64,000 bases of DNA from Marinilabiliaceae bacterium UBA5488 (lineage in GTDB: Bacteria > Bacteroidota > Bacteroidia > Bacteroidales > Marinilabiliaceae), in contig DIPM01000036.1 of NCBI GenBank assembly GCA_002427105.1, positions 281,503 through 345,502 on the forward strand, in the 5' to 3' direction. Below, piece after piece: positions 26,395 through 36,388 of the stretch. How positions within the stretch are numbered: position 1 is the stretch's first letter; each line of letters begins with the position of its first letter. Under the pieces are notes generated by a model. That model was not told where the DNA came from, ran no database searches, and worked only from the letters and a program-made list of their open reading frames with translations. The position numbers and the translations under genes are program-made.

Positions 26395-27849
26395 ATGAAG
26401 GCTTTATATAAATTTCAAGCATCAATATTTATTGCATTTATGTTTTTGGCAGCTAATATGACTGCTCAAGTTGGTAAACCTTTTATTCACGATCCTTCAA
26501 CTATCGTTGAGTGCGACGGAAAATACTACACCTTTGGTACCGGAGGCGGTGGCTTGATTTCAGAAGACGGTTGGACATGGAATGGCGGAGCTGTAAGACC
26601 CGGACGAGGAGCTGCCCCCGACGCTTTGAAAATTGGAGATCGCTATCTTGTGGTTTATGGTGCTACAGGAGGCGGACTGGGTGGTGGCCATAATGGTAAA
26701 ATCCTGACTATGTGGAACAAAACTCTTGACCCAAAATCTCCCGATTTTGAATATTCTGAGCCTATACTGGTAGCACAATCGGACGGCATAGAGGATAATG
26801 ACGCTATTGATCCCGGCTTGTTGCTGGATCCTACCGACGGTCGTTTGTGGTGTTCTTACGGAACCTATTTCGGCTTTATTCGTCTGATTGAACTTGACCC
26901 GCATACCGGCCAGCGAGTTGAAGGAAATGAAGCTGTTGACATTGCGATAGACTGCGAGGCCACAACTCTGATGTATCGCGACGGATGGTATTATCTTCTT
27001 GGCACTCATGGCACCTGCTGCGATGGCGCTAATTCAACGTACAATATTGTAGTTGGCCGTTCCCGCAAGGTCACCGGACCTTATCTTGACAATATGGGAA
27101 GAGATATGTTGAAAGGTGGAGGGAAGTTAGTCCTTGCTGCCCGCGACAGACTGATCGGACCCGGGCATTTTGGGCGCTTTATTGTAGAAGATGGAGTCGA
27201 AAAGATGTCGTGTCATTATGAAGCTGATTTGGATCAAAGCGGCCATAGTGTTCTGGGCATTCTTCCTTTGCTTTGGAAAGAGGGCTGGCCGGTTGCAGGT
27301 GAAATTTTTAAGGAAGGAACTTATAAAATAGAATCGGAAAGAAGAGGTTACAGCCTTGAGTTGGCGGTTGATTTTGTTAGAATGCCGCGTAGTGGCCCCA
27401 GATTTAGTTTTGATAGAGATGATGAGCCGATTATTTCTCTTCCAATGCAGAACTTAGACGATGTTGCCGGTACATGGCCCAAAGGAAATATTGGTGTTAG
27501 AATTGGTGATTATATGATGCGCCCTCACCAACGCTGGACTATTACAGCAGTTCCCGGGGCAGGAGGGTATTTGGGAGGTCCTTATTATAAAATCACTATT
27601 GAAGGAACTGATAGGGCTTTAGCAGCTACTGCGGAAGCCGAACTAACTACTGTTCCCGAATTTAGCGGAGCAGATGAACAATTGTGGAGGATAGATCAGC
27701 TGAGCGACGGAACATATCGTATTATGCCAAAGCTTGTTCCTGATTCAAATGAGCATTATGCCTTGGTTTCATCAGGTGACAGTACTCCTACCTTAGCTAA
27801 ATTTGACTTGAATAGCGATAACTCTAAATGGAATTTTAGGAATCATTAA
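26395..27849 (+). CDS. GH43-family glycosidase with C-terminal beta domain
   Basis: A five-bladed propeller glycosidase acting on arabinose- or xylose-containing chains. A signal peptide ends near MTAQ. The three acidic residues of GH43 appear as HDPST (Asp near residue 33), AIDPGLLLD (Asp near 138) and DCEATTLMYRDGWYYLL (Glu near 187). After residue 300 a further domain includes HQRWTITAVPGAGGYLGGPYYKI and DEQLWRIDQLSDGTYRI, which looks like a ricin-type/CBM13-like beta-trefoil (tentative). Linkage specificity cannot be decided from sequence. It lies in the xylan operon, 21 bp after the esterase. Confidence 0.88.
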   Translation: MKALYKFQASIFIAFMFLAANMTAQVGKPFIHDPSTIVECDGKYYTFGTGGGGLISEDGWTWNGGAVRPGRGAAPDALKIGDRYLVVYGATGGGLGGGHNGKILTMWNKTLDPKSPDFEYSEPILVAQSDGIEDNDAIDPGLLLDPTDGRLWCSYGTYFGFIRLIELDPHTGQRVEGNEAVDIAIDCEATTLMYRDGWYYLLGTHGTCCDGANSTYNIVVGRSRKVTGPYLDNMGRDMLKGGGKLVLAARDRLIGPGHFGRFIVEDGVEKMSCHYEADLDQSGHSVLGILPLLWKEGWPVAGEIFKEGTYKIESERRGYSLELAVDFVRMPRSGPRFSFDRDDEPIISLPMQNLDDVAGTWPKGNIGVRIGDYMMRPHQRWTITAVPGAGGYLGGPYYKITIEGTDRALAATAEAELTTVPEFSGADEQLWRIDQLSDGTYRIMPKLVPDSNEHYALVSSGDSTPTLAKFDLNSDNSKWNFRNH

Positions 27850-27861
27850 TATCTTTTGATA

Positions 27862-30435
27862 ATGAGAAGGATACTTTTTTTATTTTTATCTGTATTGCTC
27901 AGTTGGCCGATATCGGCAATTGACAACATCGGAATATGCTCCCCTGATATAGGCGCTGACAGGTTTACTCTTATTGAGAATGGCCTTCCAACCACAATAT
28001 TAATTGATGAAGCGGAGGACAAAGGAGTAATGATAGCTGCCACAAATCTTAGCGAAGATTTTGGGCGAGTGTCAGGAACGACGGCAACTCTTGCTTTTAA
28101 GGCTAATGAAGGCCGTATGATTATTGTTGGCACTTTGGGGAGCCGATATATTAAGGAGCTTATTAAAAAGGGCAAAATAAACGGCGAAGAGCTTAAGGGC
28201 AAAAATGAAAAATACCTGATGACGGTCGTTGATAAACCTTTGTCAGGTGTGAAGGAAGCCTTGGTGATTGCCGGAAGTGACAAGCGCGGAGCTATTTATG
28301 GCATCTACGAACTATCTGAACAGATTGGAGTATCACCCTGGTATGATTGGGCTGATGTTCCGGTAGTGCCAAACCAGAACTTGTCCATAGCACGTGGCAC
28401 TTACACTGCAGGTGAGCCTGTTGTGGAATACCGCGGTATCTTCCTCAATGATGAAGCCCCTTCTCTCACCTCCTGGGTGTACAATACCTATGGAACGGAC
28501 TACGGGGATCACCGCTTTTATTCCCGGGTTTTTGAGCTGATACTCAGGCTAAGGGGAAACTTTTTATGGCCTGCGATGTGGGGTTGGAGTTTCTATGCAG
28601 ATGATCCCCTCAACAGTCAAACCGCTCATGAAATGGGTGTGATTATGGGAACCAGCCACCATGAACCAATGGCGCGAAACCACCAGGAATGGGCCAGGAA
28701 CAGACAAGAATACGGGGAGTGGAATTACAACACTAATCAGGAGGTGATTGATCGTTTTTTCCGTGAAGGGATAGAAAGAGTGAAGGATACGGAAGATCTG
28801 ATTACAATTGGGATGCGTGGTGATGGAGATACTGCTCTTGGCGGCAAAGAAGGTGAAGATCACCTATATGTGCCAAGTGATGAAGATAATATGAAGCTCT
28901 TAGAGAGAATTATCGATAATCAGAGAAGAATAATAAGTGATGTTACAGGCCAATCGCCTGATAAATTGCCCCAGGTGTGGGCTATTTATAAAGAGGTGCA
29001 ACGCTTCTTTGATATGGGATTGAGGCCACCCGAAGATGTTATTATCTTGCTTTCTGATGATAACTGGGGTAATGTTCGCCGCCTGCCATCAAAGGAGGAG
29101 ATAGACCATCCGGGTGGCTGGGGATTATACTATCATTTTGACTATGTTGGAGCCCCTCGTAGTACCAAATGGATTAATGTTACTCCCATTCAGAATATGT
29201 GGGAGCAGTTGCAACTTGCCTATAGTTATGGCGTTGATAAATTATGGGTTGTTAACGTGGGTGACTTAAAACCCATGGAGTATCCAATTAGTCTTTATCT
29301 GGATATGGCATGGGATCCATCAAAGATTAATGTCGATAATCTGCTCGACCATACACGGGCCTTTTGCGCTCAGCAATTTGGTGAAGATCAGGCCGACGAA
29401 GCTGCAAGAATTCTGAATCTCTACAGCAAGTACAACGGTCGTGTTACCCCCGAAATGCTGGATCGTAACACTTACAATTTGGAGTCGGGTGAGTGGAAAC
29501 AAGTTTCGGATGAATATTGCAAACTTGAAGCCGAAGCCTTGCGACAATACCTGTCACTCAAGCCCGAATATCATGATGCCTACAAGCAACTCTTACTTTA
29601 CCCGGTTCAGGCTATGGCAAATTTGTATGAGATGTACTATGCTCAGGCTATGAATCATAAGCTCTATAGCGAGGGTAATCCTCAGGCTAATTACTGGGCT
29701 GATAAGGTGGAAGCCGCCTTCAATAGCGATGCTGAATTGAGTTATGATTATAACAAAGTTATGTCAGGCGGGAAATGGGACGGTATGATGTATCAGAAAA
29801 AGATTGGTTATACAACCTGGAATGATAACTTTCCGGCGGATACTATGCCGGAAATCTACCGCCTGGAAAACCCTGAAGAGGCTATTGGCGGCTATGTTTT
29901 TTCTGCTAAGGATGGCGTTGTGGTGATTGAAGCTGAACATTATTTTGAAGCTAAAAATCCGGAAGGAACTCAATGGACTGTCATCCCATATATGGGTCGG
30001 ACTTTGAGTAGCATAGCACTTATGCCCTATACAGAAAATGTTGAAGGTGCTTCACTTCACTATAAAATGGAGCTTCCCGCCGATGTGTCAGAAGTAAAGG
30101 TCCATGTGATTGTAAAATCCACCTTGCCCTTCCATGACAAAAAAGGCCACGAATATAGGGTCGGGTTTGAAGGAGGAGAGAAAAAAACAGTTAATTTCAA
30201 TCACAATCTGAATGAAGAGCCCGAAAACGTCTATACTGTTTTATATCCCACCGTTGCCGGACGGGTTGTTCACAAAGAGCTGAAACTCACTTTGCCGGCT
30301 GCCAATGATGGGCTTCGTGTTCTTACCCTGGAACCAATGGATCCGGGTATAGTGTTTCAAAAAATAATCGTTGACTTTGGTGGTTATAAGCAGACTCATC
30401 TGTTTATGAATGAATCGCCAAACACCAGAAACTAA
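27862..30435 (+). CDS. GH115 xylan alpha-1,2-glucuronidase
   Basis: Removes glucuronic or 4-O-methylglucuronic acid from xylan or long xylo-oligosaccharides. The start at ATG 27862 gives a signal peptide (MRRILFLFLSVLLSWPISA). Family sequence is clear in YGDHRFYSRVFELILRLRGN, FLWPAMWGWSFYADDPLN, MGVIMGTSHHEPMARNHQEW and LLSDDNWGNVRRLP. The C-terminal 160 residues (from about 690) carry the usual extra beta domain beginning VVIEAEHYFEAKN. About 857 residues is typical. It follows the GH43 gene by 12 bp. Confidence 0.93.
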   Translation: MRRILFLFLSVLLSWPISAIDNIGICSPDIGADRFTLIENGLPTTILIDEAEDKGVMIAATNLSEDFGRVSGTTATLAFKANEGRMIIVGTLGSRYIKELIKKGKINGEELKGKNEKYLMTVVDKPLSGVKEALVIAGSDKRGAIYGIYELSEQIGVSPWYDWADVPVVPNQNLSIARGTYTAGEPVVEYRGIFLNDEAPSLTSWVYNTYGTDYGDHRFYSRVFELILRLRGNFLWPAMWGWSFYADDPLNSQTAHEMGVIMGTSHHEPMARNHQEWARNRQEYGEWNYNTNQEVIDRFFREGIERVKDTEDLITIGMRGDGDTALGGKEGEDHLYVPSDEDNMKLLERIIDNQRRIISDVTGQSPDKLPQVWAIYKEVQRFFDMGLRPPEDVIILLSDDNWGNVRRLPSKEEIDHPGGWGLYYHFDYVGAPRSTKWINVTPIQNMWEQLQLAYSYGVDKLWVVNVGDLKPMEYPISLYLDMAWDPSKINVDNLLDHTRAFCAQQFGEDQADEAARILNLYSKYNGRVTPEMLDRNTYNLESGEWKQVSDEYCKLEAEALRQYLSLKPEYHDAYKQLLLYPVQAMANLYEMYYAQAMNHKLYSEGNPQANYWADKVEAAFNSDAELSYDYNKVMSGGKWDGMMYQKKIGYTTWNDNFPADTMPEIYRLENPEEAIGGYVFSAKDGVVVIEAEHYFEAKNPEGTQWTVIPYMGRTLSSIALMPYTENVEGASLHYKMELPADVSEVKVHVIVKSTLPFHDKKGHEYRVGFEGGEKKTVNFNHNLNEEPENVYTVLYPTVAGRVVHKELKLTLPAANDGLRVLTLEPMDPGIVFQKIIVDFGGYKQTHLFMNESPNTRN

Positions 30436-30440
30436 CTGGT

Positions 30441-30481
30441 ATAGCCTTAAGCCGGATATCTGTTTTCCTGCTTAAGGCTAT
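30441..30481. repeat. 12-bp perfect hairpin inside the xylan operon
   Basis: ATAGCCTTAAGC (30441-30452) pairs with GCTTAAGGCTAT (30470-30481) just after the GH115 stop. There is no U-run after it. It may partly terminate transcription or protect the upstream mRNA. Confidence 0.6.
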
Positions 30482-30536
30482 TCATTATTATAAACACTCC
30501 CCTTACTTTGTTGTATCATAATCAAATTATTAAACC

Positions 30537-31472
30537 ATGAAAAAAAATAGAACAAGTCGCTTTTTGGGTCTTTTAGTAATCGCTGTTGGTTTTTTGACCA
30601 TGGCTTCATGCCAGGAGAAAGCAAAAGAGCCTACTCTCCCTCAGGGTAGAGTCGTCGAAGATGGTGGTAGCGGATCTTTTAGTGCTGTGATGTTCACCGA
30701 CAGCACCTTCAATACTCATACTATTTTTTGTCCCGCAGATCTTAGCATTTTTGGTGATAAGCTTAAACTTCCCATTATTGCATGGGGTAACGGCGCTTGC
30801 GCAAATTCTCCTTGGGAACATATCAACTTTTTGTCGGAGGTAGCATCCCACGGCTTTCTGGTTGTTGCTATCGGCCCGATGCCCGCAGAAGGTGAAGAAG
30901 TGCATGGCACCAGATCTGCTGCCTCGCAGTTGACTGATGCTATTGACTGGGCTATTGCACAAAATAGTGAAAAGAATAGTTACTTGTTTAATAAACTTGA
31001 TGTTAACAAAATTGCTGTAAGCGGTATGTCCTGTGGCGGATTGCAAACCCTTGAAGTGGCCTCCGACCCGCGTATTACTACTATTGGTGTTTTCAACAGC
31101 GGACTGTTTAATCAAGTAGGCGAAGGCATGCCCGGTATGCCCGGGGTGGCAAAAGAGCAACTGGCTGATATTCATACGCCTGCCTTGTATCTTCTTGGTG
31201 GAGAGACTGATATAGCTTATGCCAACGGCATGGATGATTTTGAGCGAATAAATCATGTGCCTGTATTTGTGGCTAATATGGACGTTGGCCACGGTGGTAC
31301 CTATCGTCAGTTCCATGGAGGCGAGTTTGCCGTAGTTGCTACAGCCTGGTATAAATGGCAGTTGAAGGGGGATGAAGAAGCCGGCAAGCTATTTACCGGA
31401 GATCCTTGCGGACTGGCAGAATCAGAGCTGTGGACTGTGGATAAAAAGAATTTTGAATTATTGAGTGAGTAA
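30537..31472 (+). CDS. Lipoprotein alpha/beta-hydrolase esterase
   Basis: A 311-residue lipoprotein (signal ends TMASCQEK). It has an alpha/beta-hydrolase core with GMSCGGLQTLE (Ser near residue 165), LLGGETDIAY (Asp) and VGHGGTY (His). The fold resembles the dienelactone-hydrolase/polyesterase-like group often annotated as a lipase or esterase. In this operon deacylation of xylan or its oligosaccharides is plausible, but no substrate can be read from sequence. A short hairpin (31475-31494) follows it. Confidence 0.75.
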   Translation: MKKNRTSRFLGLLVIAVGFLTMASCQEKAKEPTLPQGRVVEDGGSGSFSAVMFTDSTFNTHTIFCPADLSIFGDKLKLPIIAWGNGACANSPWEHINFLSEVASHGFLVVAIGPMPAEGEEVHGTRSAASQLTDAIDWAIAQNSEKNSYLFNKLDVNKIAVSGMSCGGLQTLEVASDPRITTIGVFNSGLFNQVGEGMPGMPGVAKEQLADIHTPALYLLGGETDIAYANGMDDFERINHVPVFVANMDVGHGGTYRQFHGGEFAVVATAWYKWQLKGDEEAGKLFTGDPCGLAESELWTVDKKNFELLSE

Positions 31473-31474
31473 AC

Positions 31475-31494
31475 ATTATTTTCCCGAAAATAAT
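31475..31494. repeat. Short hairpin between esterase and GH43-CBM6 genes
   Basis: ATTATTTTC (31475-31483) and GAAAATAAT (31486-31494) are perfect complements with two bases between them. It is small and AT-rich and may be a processing or stability element within the operon. Confidence 0.4.
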
Positions 31495-31519
31495 AATTGT
31501 TCAATTAACTATAAGAGAT

Positions 31520-32902
31520 ATGTTACTAAGAGAAAAAACTGCATTAGGGCCTTTTATACTTTTGGCTCTATGCTTAACGGCTGCTTCAGCAAGAGCTGAG
31601 ATTCCTCCCCAACGACCCATTATTTCGACCAAATACACGGCCGATCCGGCGCCGATGGTCTATAATGATACGGTATTTCTTTATACCAGTCACGACGAAG
31701 ACGATGCCATGGGCTTCAAAATGAAGGACTGGCTGCTGTATTATTCCACTGACATGGTGAATTGGACAGAGCATGGCATTGTGGCCTCTCTGAAGGATTT
31801 TGAATGGGTGCCATACGACAATGGGGCGTGGGCGGTTCAATGTGTGGAGCGCAACGGCAAGTTTTATCTCTATTGTCCCATGCCCGGTAATGTAGGCATT
31901 GGCGTTTTGGTAGCCGATAGTCCTTATGGCCCCTTCAAAGACCCTATTGGCAAACCGCTTATCAAAAACAGTAATCACGACATTGATCCTACCGTACTAA
32001 TTGATGACGATGGCCAGGCCTATATGTATTGGGGAAATCCTAAAGTTTATTATGTGAAGCTAAATGAGGACATGGTGTCTTATTCGGGTGAGATTATGCA
32101 AGACCCGACCACCCCTAAGAATTACCAGGAAGGTCCATGGGTTTGGAAGCGTAAGGGAATATATTACCTGTCTTATGCTTCTACATGTTGTCCCGAGGGA
32201 ATTGGCTATGCCATGAGTACAGAACCTTTTGGAGCCTGGGAATATAAAGGAATGATTATAGATGCCTCCGAGCTAACACGGGGTAATCATCCCGGCATAA
32301 TTGAGTTTAAAGGAAAATCCTATGTCTTTGGGCATAGCTTAGATGTGCTGAAGCAAATAACTCCTAAATTTTATGAGCGCCGTTCGGTGGATATGGATGA
32401 GATGCTTTACAATGCCGATGGCACTATCCAAAACCGCTCTTACTTTTCGGTTGAAGGACCTGAACAGGTGGGCAGGCTAAATCCTTACATAAGGGTTGAA
32501 GCTGAAACCATGGCATGGAGCGAAGGTGTCAAAACGCATTTTGAAACGGAATGGGAAGGTGATTTTGATTGGGCAAGGGGCGCTAAAATAGCTGATCACT
32601 TGTTTGTTACATCAATTAATCACGGAGATTTTTTTAAGGTGCAAGGAGTTGACCTTGGCAATGGGGCTAATAGAATAGAAGTTAGTGTCTCTCCAATATA
32701 TGGAGGAACAATTGAAGTCCGCATTGATGGGGTTGAAGGTGAATTGATTTCTACTGTTAATATTGATAATCCTCGTAAATCCGGCATTTGGAGCACTTAT
32801 GAGGCTCCGGTAAAAAGTGTTAACGGTGTCCATGATCTTTATTATGTATTTAAAGGGGAGAAGGATCTATTTCATTTTGACTGGTGGCAATTATTTAAAT
32901 AA
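31520..32902 (+). CDS. GH43-CBM6 arabinoxylan-active glycosidase
   Basis: A secreted enzyme of 460 residues: signal peptide to about SARA, GH43 propeller at 30-320 and CBM6 at about 325-460 (RVEAETMAWSEGV ...). Catalytic residues are Asp in ADPAPMV (near 42), Asp in HDIDPTVLIDDDG (near 156) and Glu in YQEGPWVWKR (near 204). GH43 plus CBM6 is the architecture of arabinoxylan arabinofuranohydrolases and related beta-xylosidases. It lies 10 bp before the GH31 gene. Confidence 0.9.
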   Translation: MLLREKTALGPFILLALCLTAASARAEIPPQRPIISTKYTADPAPMVYNDTVFLYTSHDEDDAMGFKMKDWLLYYSTDMVNWTEHGIVASLKDFEWVPYDNGAWAVQCVERNGKFYLYCPMPGNVGIGVLVADSPYGPFKDPIGKPLIKNSNHDIDPTVLIDDDGQAYMYWGNPKVYYVKLNEDMVSYSGEIMQDPTTPKNYQEGPWVWKRKGIYYLSYASTCCPEGIGYAMSTEPFGAWEYKGMIIDASELTRGNHPGIIEFKGKSYVFGHSLDVLKQITPKFYERRSVDMDEMLYNADGTIQNRSYFSVEGPEQVGRLNPYIRVEAETMAWSEGVKTHFETEWEGDFDWARGAKIADHLFVTSINHGDFFKVQGVDLGNGANRIEVSVSPIYGGTIEVRIDGVEGELISTVNIDNPRKSGIWSTYEAPVKSVNGVHDLYYVFKGEKDLFHFDWWQLFK

Positions 32903-32911
32903 GTTAAGATA

Positions 32912-35389
32912 ATGAGAAAGATAGTAGCGGGCATATTCTTTTGTTCTTTGTTTCCCTTTGTCGGTTTGGCGCAATCCATTGAAATAGGCAAACAGGGCGC
33001 GAAACTTCAACTCGAGACAATGGATGTTAGTATTGAATACTACAGTCCATCTATAGTGCGGGTGCTGAAAACTCCTAAAGGCCATAGCTTTGATAAGCAA
33101 AGTTTGTCGGTAGTCAAAGTTCCCGCCAACACAACAGTAAAACATGAACAAAAGGGAAATAGTCTGGTCTTATCCAGCAGAGAGTTAAGCGTTTTGCTAA
33201 ACTTAAGCAACGGCTCTGTTATTTTTCTTGATGCTGATAATGCCATCCTGCTTGCAGAAAAGGAGGAGGCTTCAGAGTTTGTTGAGTTTGATGATGCCGG
33301 TAGTACGGCATACAGCATAAAGCAAAGCTATCTTCTGGAGCCTGAAGAGGCCATTTATGGGCTTGGCATTTTGCAAAATGGCAAGATGTCACAGCGCAAT
33401 CAGGAAGTATATATGCTTCAAAATAATACCTGGGACTTTGTTACCTTCTTTCAGTCGCTTAAAGGCTACGGACTCTTTTGGGATAATTACTCGCCGACAA
33501 CCTTCAAGGATGATGCTAGCGGTACCTCTTTCAGTTCTGAGGTGGCCGGGGCTATCGACTACTACTTTATGTATGGCGGGAATGCCGATGGGGTGGTGGC
33601 TGAAATGCGCGATCTGACCGGGCAGGTTCCGATGTTTCCCTTGTGGACCTATGGCTATTGGCAGAGTAAGGAGAGATACAAGAGCCGCGAAGAAACTGTT
33701 GGAGTGGTCAGGAAATACCGCGAGTTGGAGGTTCCCCTCGACGGAATAATTCAGGACTGGCAATACTGGGGAAATAATTATCTGTGGAATGCCATGGATT
33801 TCCTGAATGAAGAATTCCCTAATCCCCGGGCTATGGTAGATGAGATTCATGATATGAACGCTCATATAATTATTTCAATATGGTCGTCTTTTGGCCCCGC
33901 GACAAAGCAATACAGAGAACTTAAGGAGCTGAGAGCCTTGTATCCCTTTAACACATGGCCTGAGTCGGGTCTTACGGCATGGCCTCCAAATATGGATTAT
34001 CCTTCAGGAGTGAGGGTTTATGACGCCTTTAATCCTAAGGCCAGAGATATTTATTGGAAGTATTTAAAGGAGGGTTTGTTCGATTTAGGGATAGACGGCT
34101 GGTGGATGGACTCTACTGAGCCTGATCACATGAGTTTTAAACCCGAGGATTTGGATACTCCCACAGCCTTAGGTTCTTTCAGAAAAGTGCGAAATGCTTA
34201 CCCCCTTGTTACTGTTGGCGGAGTGTATGATAATCAGCGTGCTGTAAGTTCGGATAAAAGAGTATTTATTCTGACCCGTTCGGGTTTTGCCGGTCAACAA
34301 AGATATGGAGCTAACGTTTGGTCGGGTGACGTTTTTACTAGCTGGGAAAACTTCCGTAAGCAGATTCCGGCAGGTCTTAATTTTTCACTATGTGGTATTC
34401 CGCATTGGAACACCGATATTGGCGGCTTCTTTGCCGGTGCCTATAATAAAGGCTGGAATGATGGTTCTGCTTCTGTGAATCCATTGTTTCAGGAACTTTA
34501 CATTCGATGGATGCAGTTTGCGGTTTTTAACCCTATGATGCGTTCGCACGGTACTGACTTATCGAGAGAGATATATCATTTTGGCGAAAAGGGTGAGCCT
34601 GTTTATGATGCGATTGAGGATGCCATAAAGCTACGTTATTCATTGCTTCCCTATATTTACTCTACTTCCTGGGAGGTAACAAACAACCAATCAAGCTTTA
34701 TCCGTGCTTTAGTTATGGATTTTGCTGATGATAAAAAGGTTTGGGACCTGCCTTATCAATTTATGTTCGGCAAATCAATATTAACAGCCCCTGTGGTATA
34801 TGCTCAATATACACCTGAGAATATTGAGGATGCTGCTACTGAGGAAGGCTGGAACAGAGTAGGAGGTAAGTATGATATGGATGACAGAGTAGTAGATTTT
34901 AACAGTAAGAAAAGCACTAGCCTCTACTTACCCAAAGGTGCTATGTGGTATGATTTCTATAGCAATGAGTTGCTTGCCGGTGGACAGGAAATTACTCGTG
35001 AGACCTCAATTGATATGATTCCCTTTTACATTAAGGCAGGGAGCATATTGCCCATAGGGCCCGATGTGCAATATGCCGAAGAGAAGCCCTGGGACAACCT
35101 TGAAATAAGGATTTACGAAGGTGCCGACGCTGAATTTGTTTTGTATGAAGATGAAAACGACAATTACAATTACGAGAAGGGCATTTACTCTACAATTAAA
35201 TTCAGCTGGGACGACAGCAAGAAGGAACTTACCATTCAAGCTCGTGAAGGAGAGTTTCCGGGCATGCTAAAAAACAGGAGATTCAATATTGTAAGAGTCA
35301 AGCAAAACAGAGCCATAGCAGGTTCCGGGGAGGTCGCCTATGACGCTGTCGTTAATTATAGCGGAAAAAAGCTGAAAGTTAAGTTATAA
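32912..35389 (+). CDS. GH31 alpha-xylosidase-type glycosidase
   Basis: An 825-residue retaining exo-glycosidase with a signal peptide (to FVGLAQ). The sequence runs from an N-terminal beta-sandwich through a TIM barrel, with DGIIQDWQYWG, nucleophile Asp in GWWMDSTEPD (near residue 399) and acid/base Asp in HWNTDIGGFF (near 501). The close WWMD-x-TEPD form is typical of alpha-xylosidases, though alpha-glucosidase activity cannot be excluded. Alpha-linked xylose occurs in complex cereal xylans and in xyloglucan. The gene is in the xylan operon. Confidence 0.88.
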   Translation: MRKIVAGIFFCSLFPFVGLAQSIEIGKQGAKLQLETMDVSIEYYSPSIVRVLKTPKGHSFDKQSLSVVKVPANTTVKHEQKGNSLVLSSRELSVLLNLSNGSVIFLDADNAILLAEKEEASEFVEFDDAGSTAYSIKQSYLLEPEEAIYGLGILQNGKMSQRNQEVYMLQNNTWDFVTFFQSLKGYGLFWDNYSPTTFKDDASGTSFSSEVAGAIDYYFMYGGNADGVVAEMRDLTGQVPMFPLWTYGYWQSKERYKSREETVGVVRKYRELEVPLDGIIQDWQYWGNNYLWNAMDFLNEEFPNPRAMVDEIHDMNAHIIISIWSSFGPATKQYRELKELRALYPFNTWPESGLTAWPPNMDYPSGVRVYDAFNPKARDIYWKYLKEGLFDLGIDGWWMDSTEPDHMSFKPEDLDTPTALGSFRKVRNAYPLVTVGGVYDNQRAVSSDKRVFILTRSGFAGQQRYGANVWSGDVFTSWENFRKQIPAGLNFSLCGIPHWNTDIGGFFAGAYNKGWNDGSASVNPLFQELYIRWMQFAVFNPMMRSHGTDLSREIYHFGEKGEPVYDAIEDAIKLRYSLLPYIYSTSWEVTNNQSSFIRALVMDFADDKKVWDLPYQFMFGKSILTAPVVYAQYTPENIEDAATEEGWNRVGGKYDMDDRVVDFNSKKSTSLYLPKGAMWYDFYSNELLAGGQEITRETSIDMIPFYIKAGSILPIGPDVQYAEEKPWDNLEIRIYEGADAEFVLYEDENDNYNYEKGIYSTIKFSWDDSKKELTIQAREGEFPGMLKNRRFNIVRVKQNRAIAGSGEVAYDAVVNYSGKKLKVKL

Positions 35390-35465
35390 GCTTAGTCTTT
35401 AATTTTGAAGGTTTAGCTTTGTACCTTTAGCTCAGTTTTAATATGCTTTATTTAATTGTTTGAAT

Positions 35466-36365
35466 ATGAAAAAGTTGGTATTGCTATATTGTTTGGCAGC
35501 AGGCCTTTTGCCCGCAGCAGGCTGCATTAACAGCGCCAAAACAGATACTTCCAGACAGGAGAATATGACAGATATCAGCCTCAGCTGGAAGGAAGATGGA
35601 GAGCAGAAAGAAGCTATTTCTTCCGAAACCGGCAATCTGTATCGGGAACTGTCTCATCATGGCCCTGCAGTTGAGAATGAGTGGCTTGCACTGAGGCTCT
35701 ATTTTGACCACAAAGTGTCTGTGGATGCCTATAATAAAAGCAGGCGAGGAATGGAGCTTGCGGCAGCAGGCTGGTACCCTACGGAAGAGCAACAGCTCAG
35801 TGGCTGGGGAGCAGATTTATATAAAGTGGGACAAACCGTTGGCTTGGGCGGCGTTCGTTTATGGGATGGCGAGAAAGAGCAATTGCTTGATCCGGTAACT
35901 ATGAGGACGGCACGCGTGCGTAAGGAGGCCGGACTTTCATATATGGAGATGTTGTCGGAGGGTATATCTTATAAAGGTGATACAATTGATGTTCTGGTCA
36001 GGCTTACTGTCTTTTCGGGAATCCGTGAAGCCAAGGTTGAGGCTTTTGCTTTTAGCAGCAAACCTGTTCAGTTTTTTACCGGTATTAATTTTCACCCTAC
36101 TACTGAAGTGCTTCAAGGCGATGATTTTATCGCTACCTGGGGACTGCATCCTGAGGATGTGGCAGCCATTAAATTCGCTATCGGCGGAGGCATAAAGTAC
36201 AATCCCGACGATTTTGAATTGATTCAAAAGGGCGAGGCTCAGTTTGAGATGGTGTCTAAGCCTACTAAATATCTTGAGGCCTGGATTACTTCTGCATCTG
36301 AAATGGAAGCAGAGCTTAATACCATGGAGATATTTGCGGAGTATTTGCGCATTCTGGATTTGTAA
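35466..36365 (+). CDS. DUF4861-like lipoprotein of unknown role
   Basis: The product starts at ATG 35466 (MKKLVLLYCLAAGLLPAAGC), with a lipoprotein signal. The remaining 280 residues are beta-rich and include ENEWLALRLYFDHKVSVDAYNK and GWGADLYKVGQTVGLGGVRLWDG, which match the DUF4861 family found in Bacteroidota polysaccharide loci. No catalytic residues are recognised. The family is often longer. It is the last gene before a strong terminator. A role in binding or cleaving side chains would be a guess. Confidence 0.65.
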   Translation: MKKLVLLYCLAAGLLPAAGCINSAKTDTSRQENMTDISLSWKEDGEQKEAISSETGNLYRELSHHGPAVENEWLALRLYFDHKVSVDAYNKSRRGMELAAAGWYPTEEQQLSGWGADLYKVGQTVGLGGVRLWDGEKEQLLDPVTMRTARVRKEAGLSYMEMLSEGISYKGDTIDVLVRLTVFSGIREAKVEAFAFSSKPVQFFTGINFHPTTEVLQGDDFIATWGLHPEDVAAIKFAIGGGIKYNPDDFELIQKGEAQFEMVSKPTKYLEAWITSASEMEAELNTMEIFAEYLRILDL

Positions 36366-36388
36366 GGTTTTTAGTAGCCGAAATTCAC

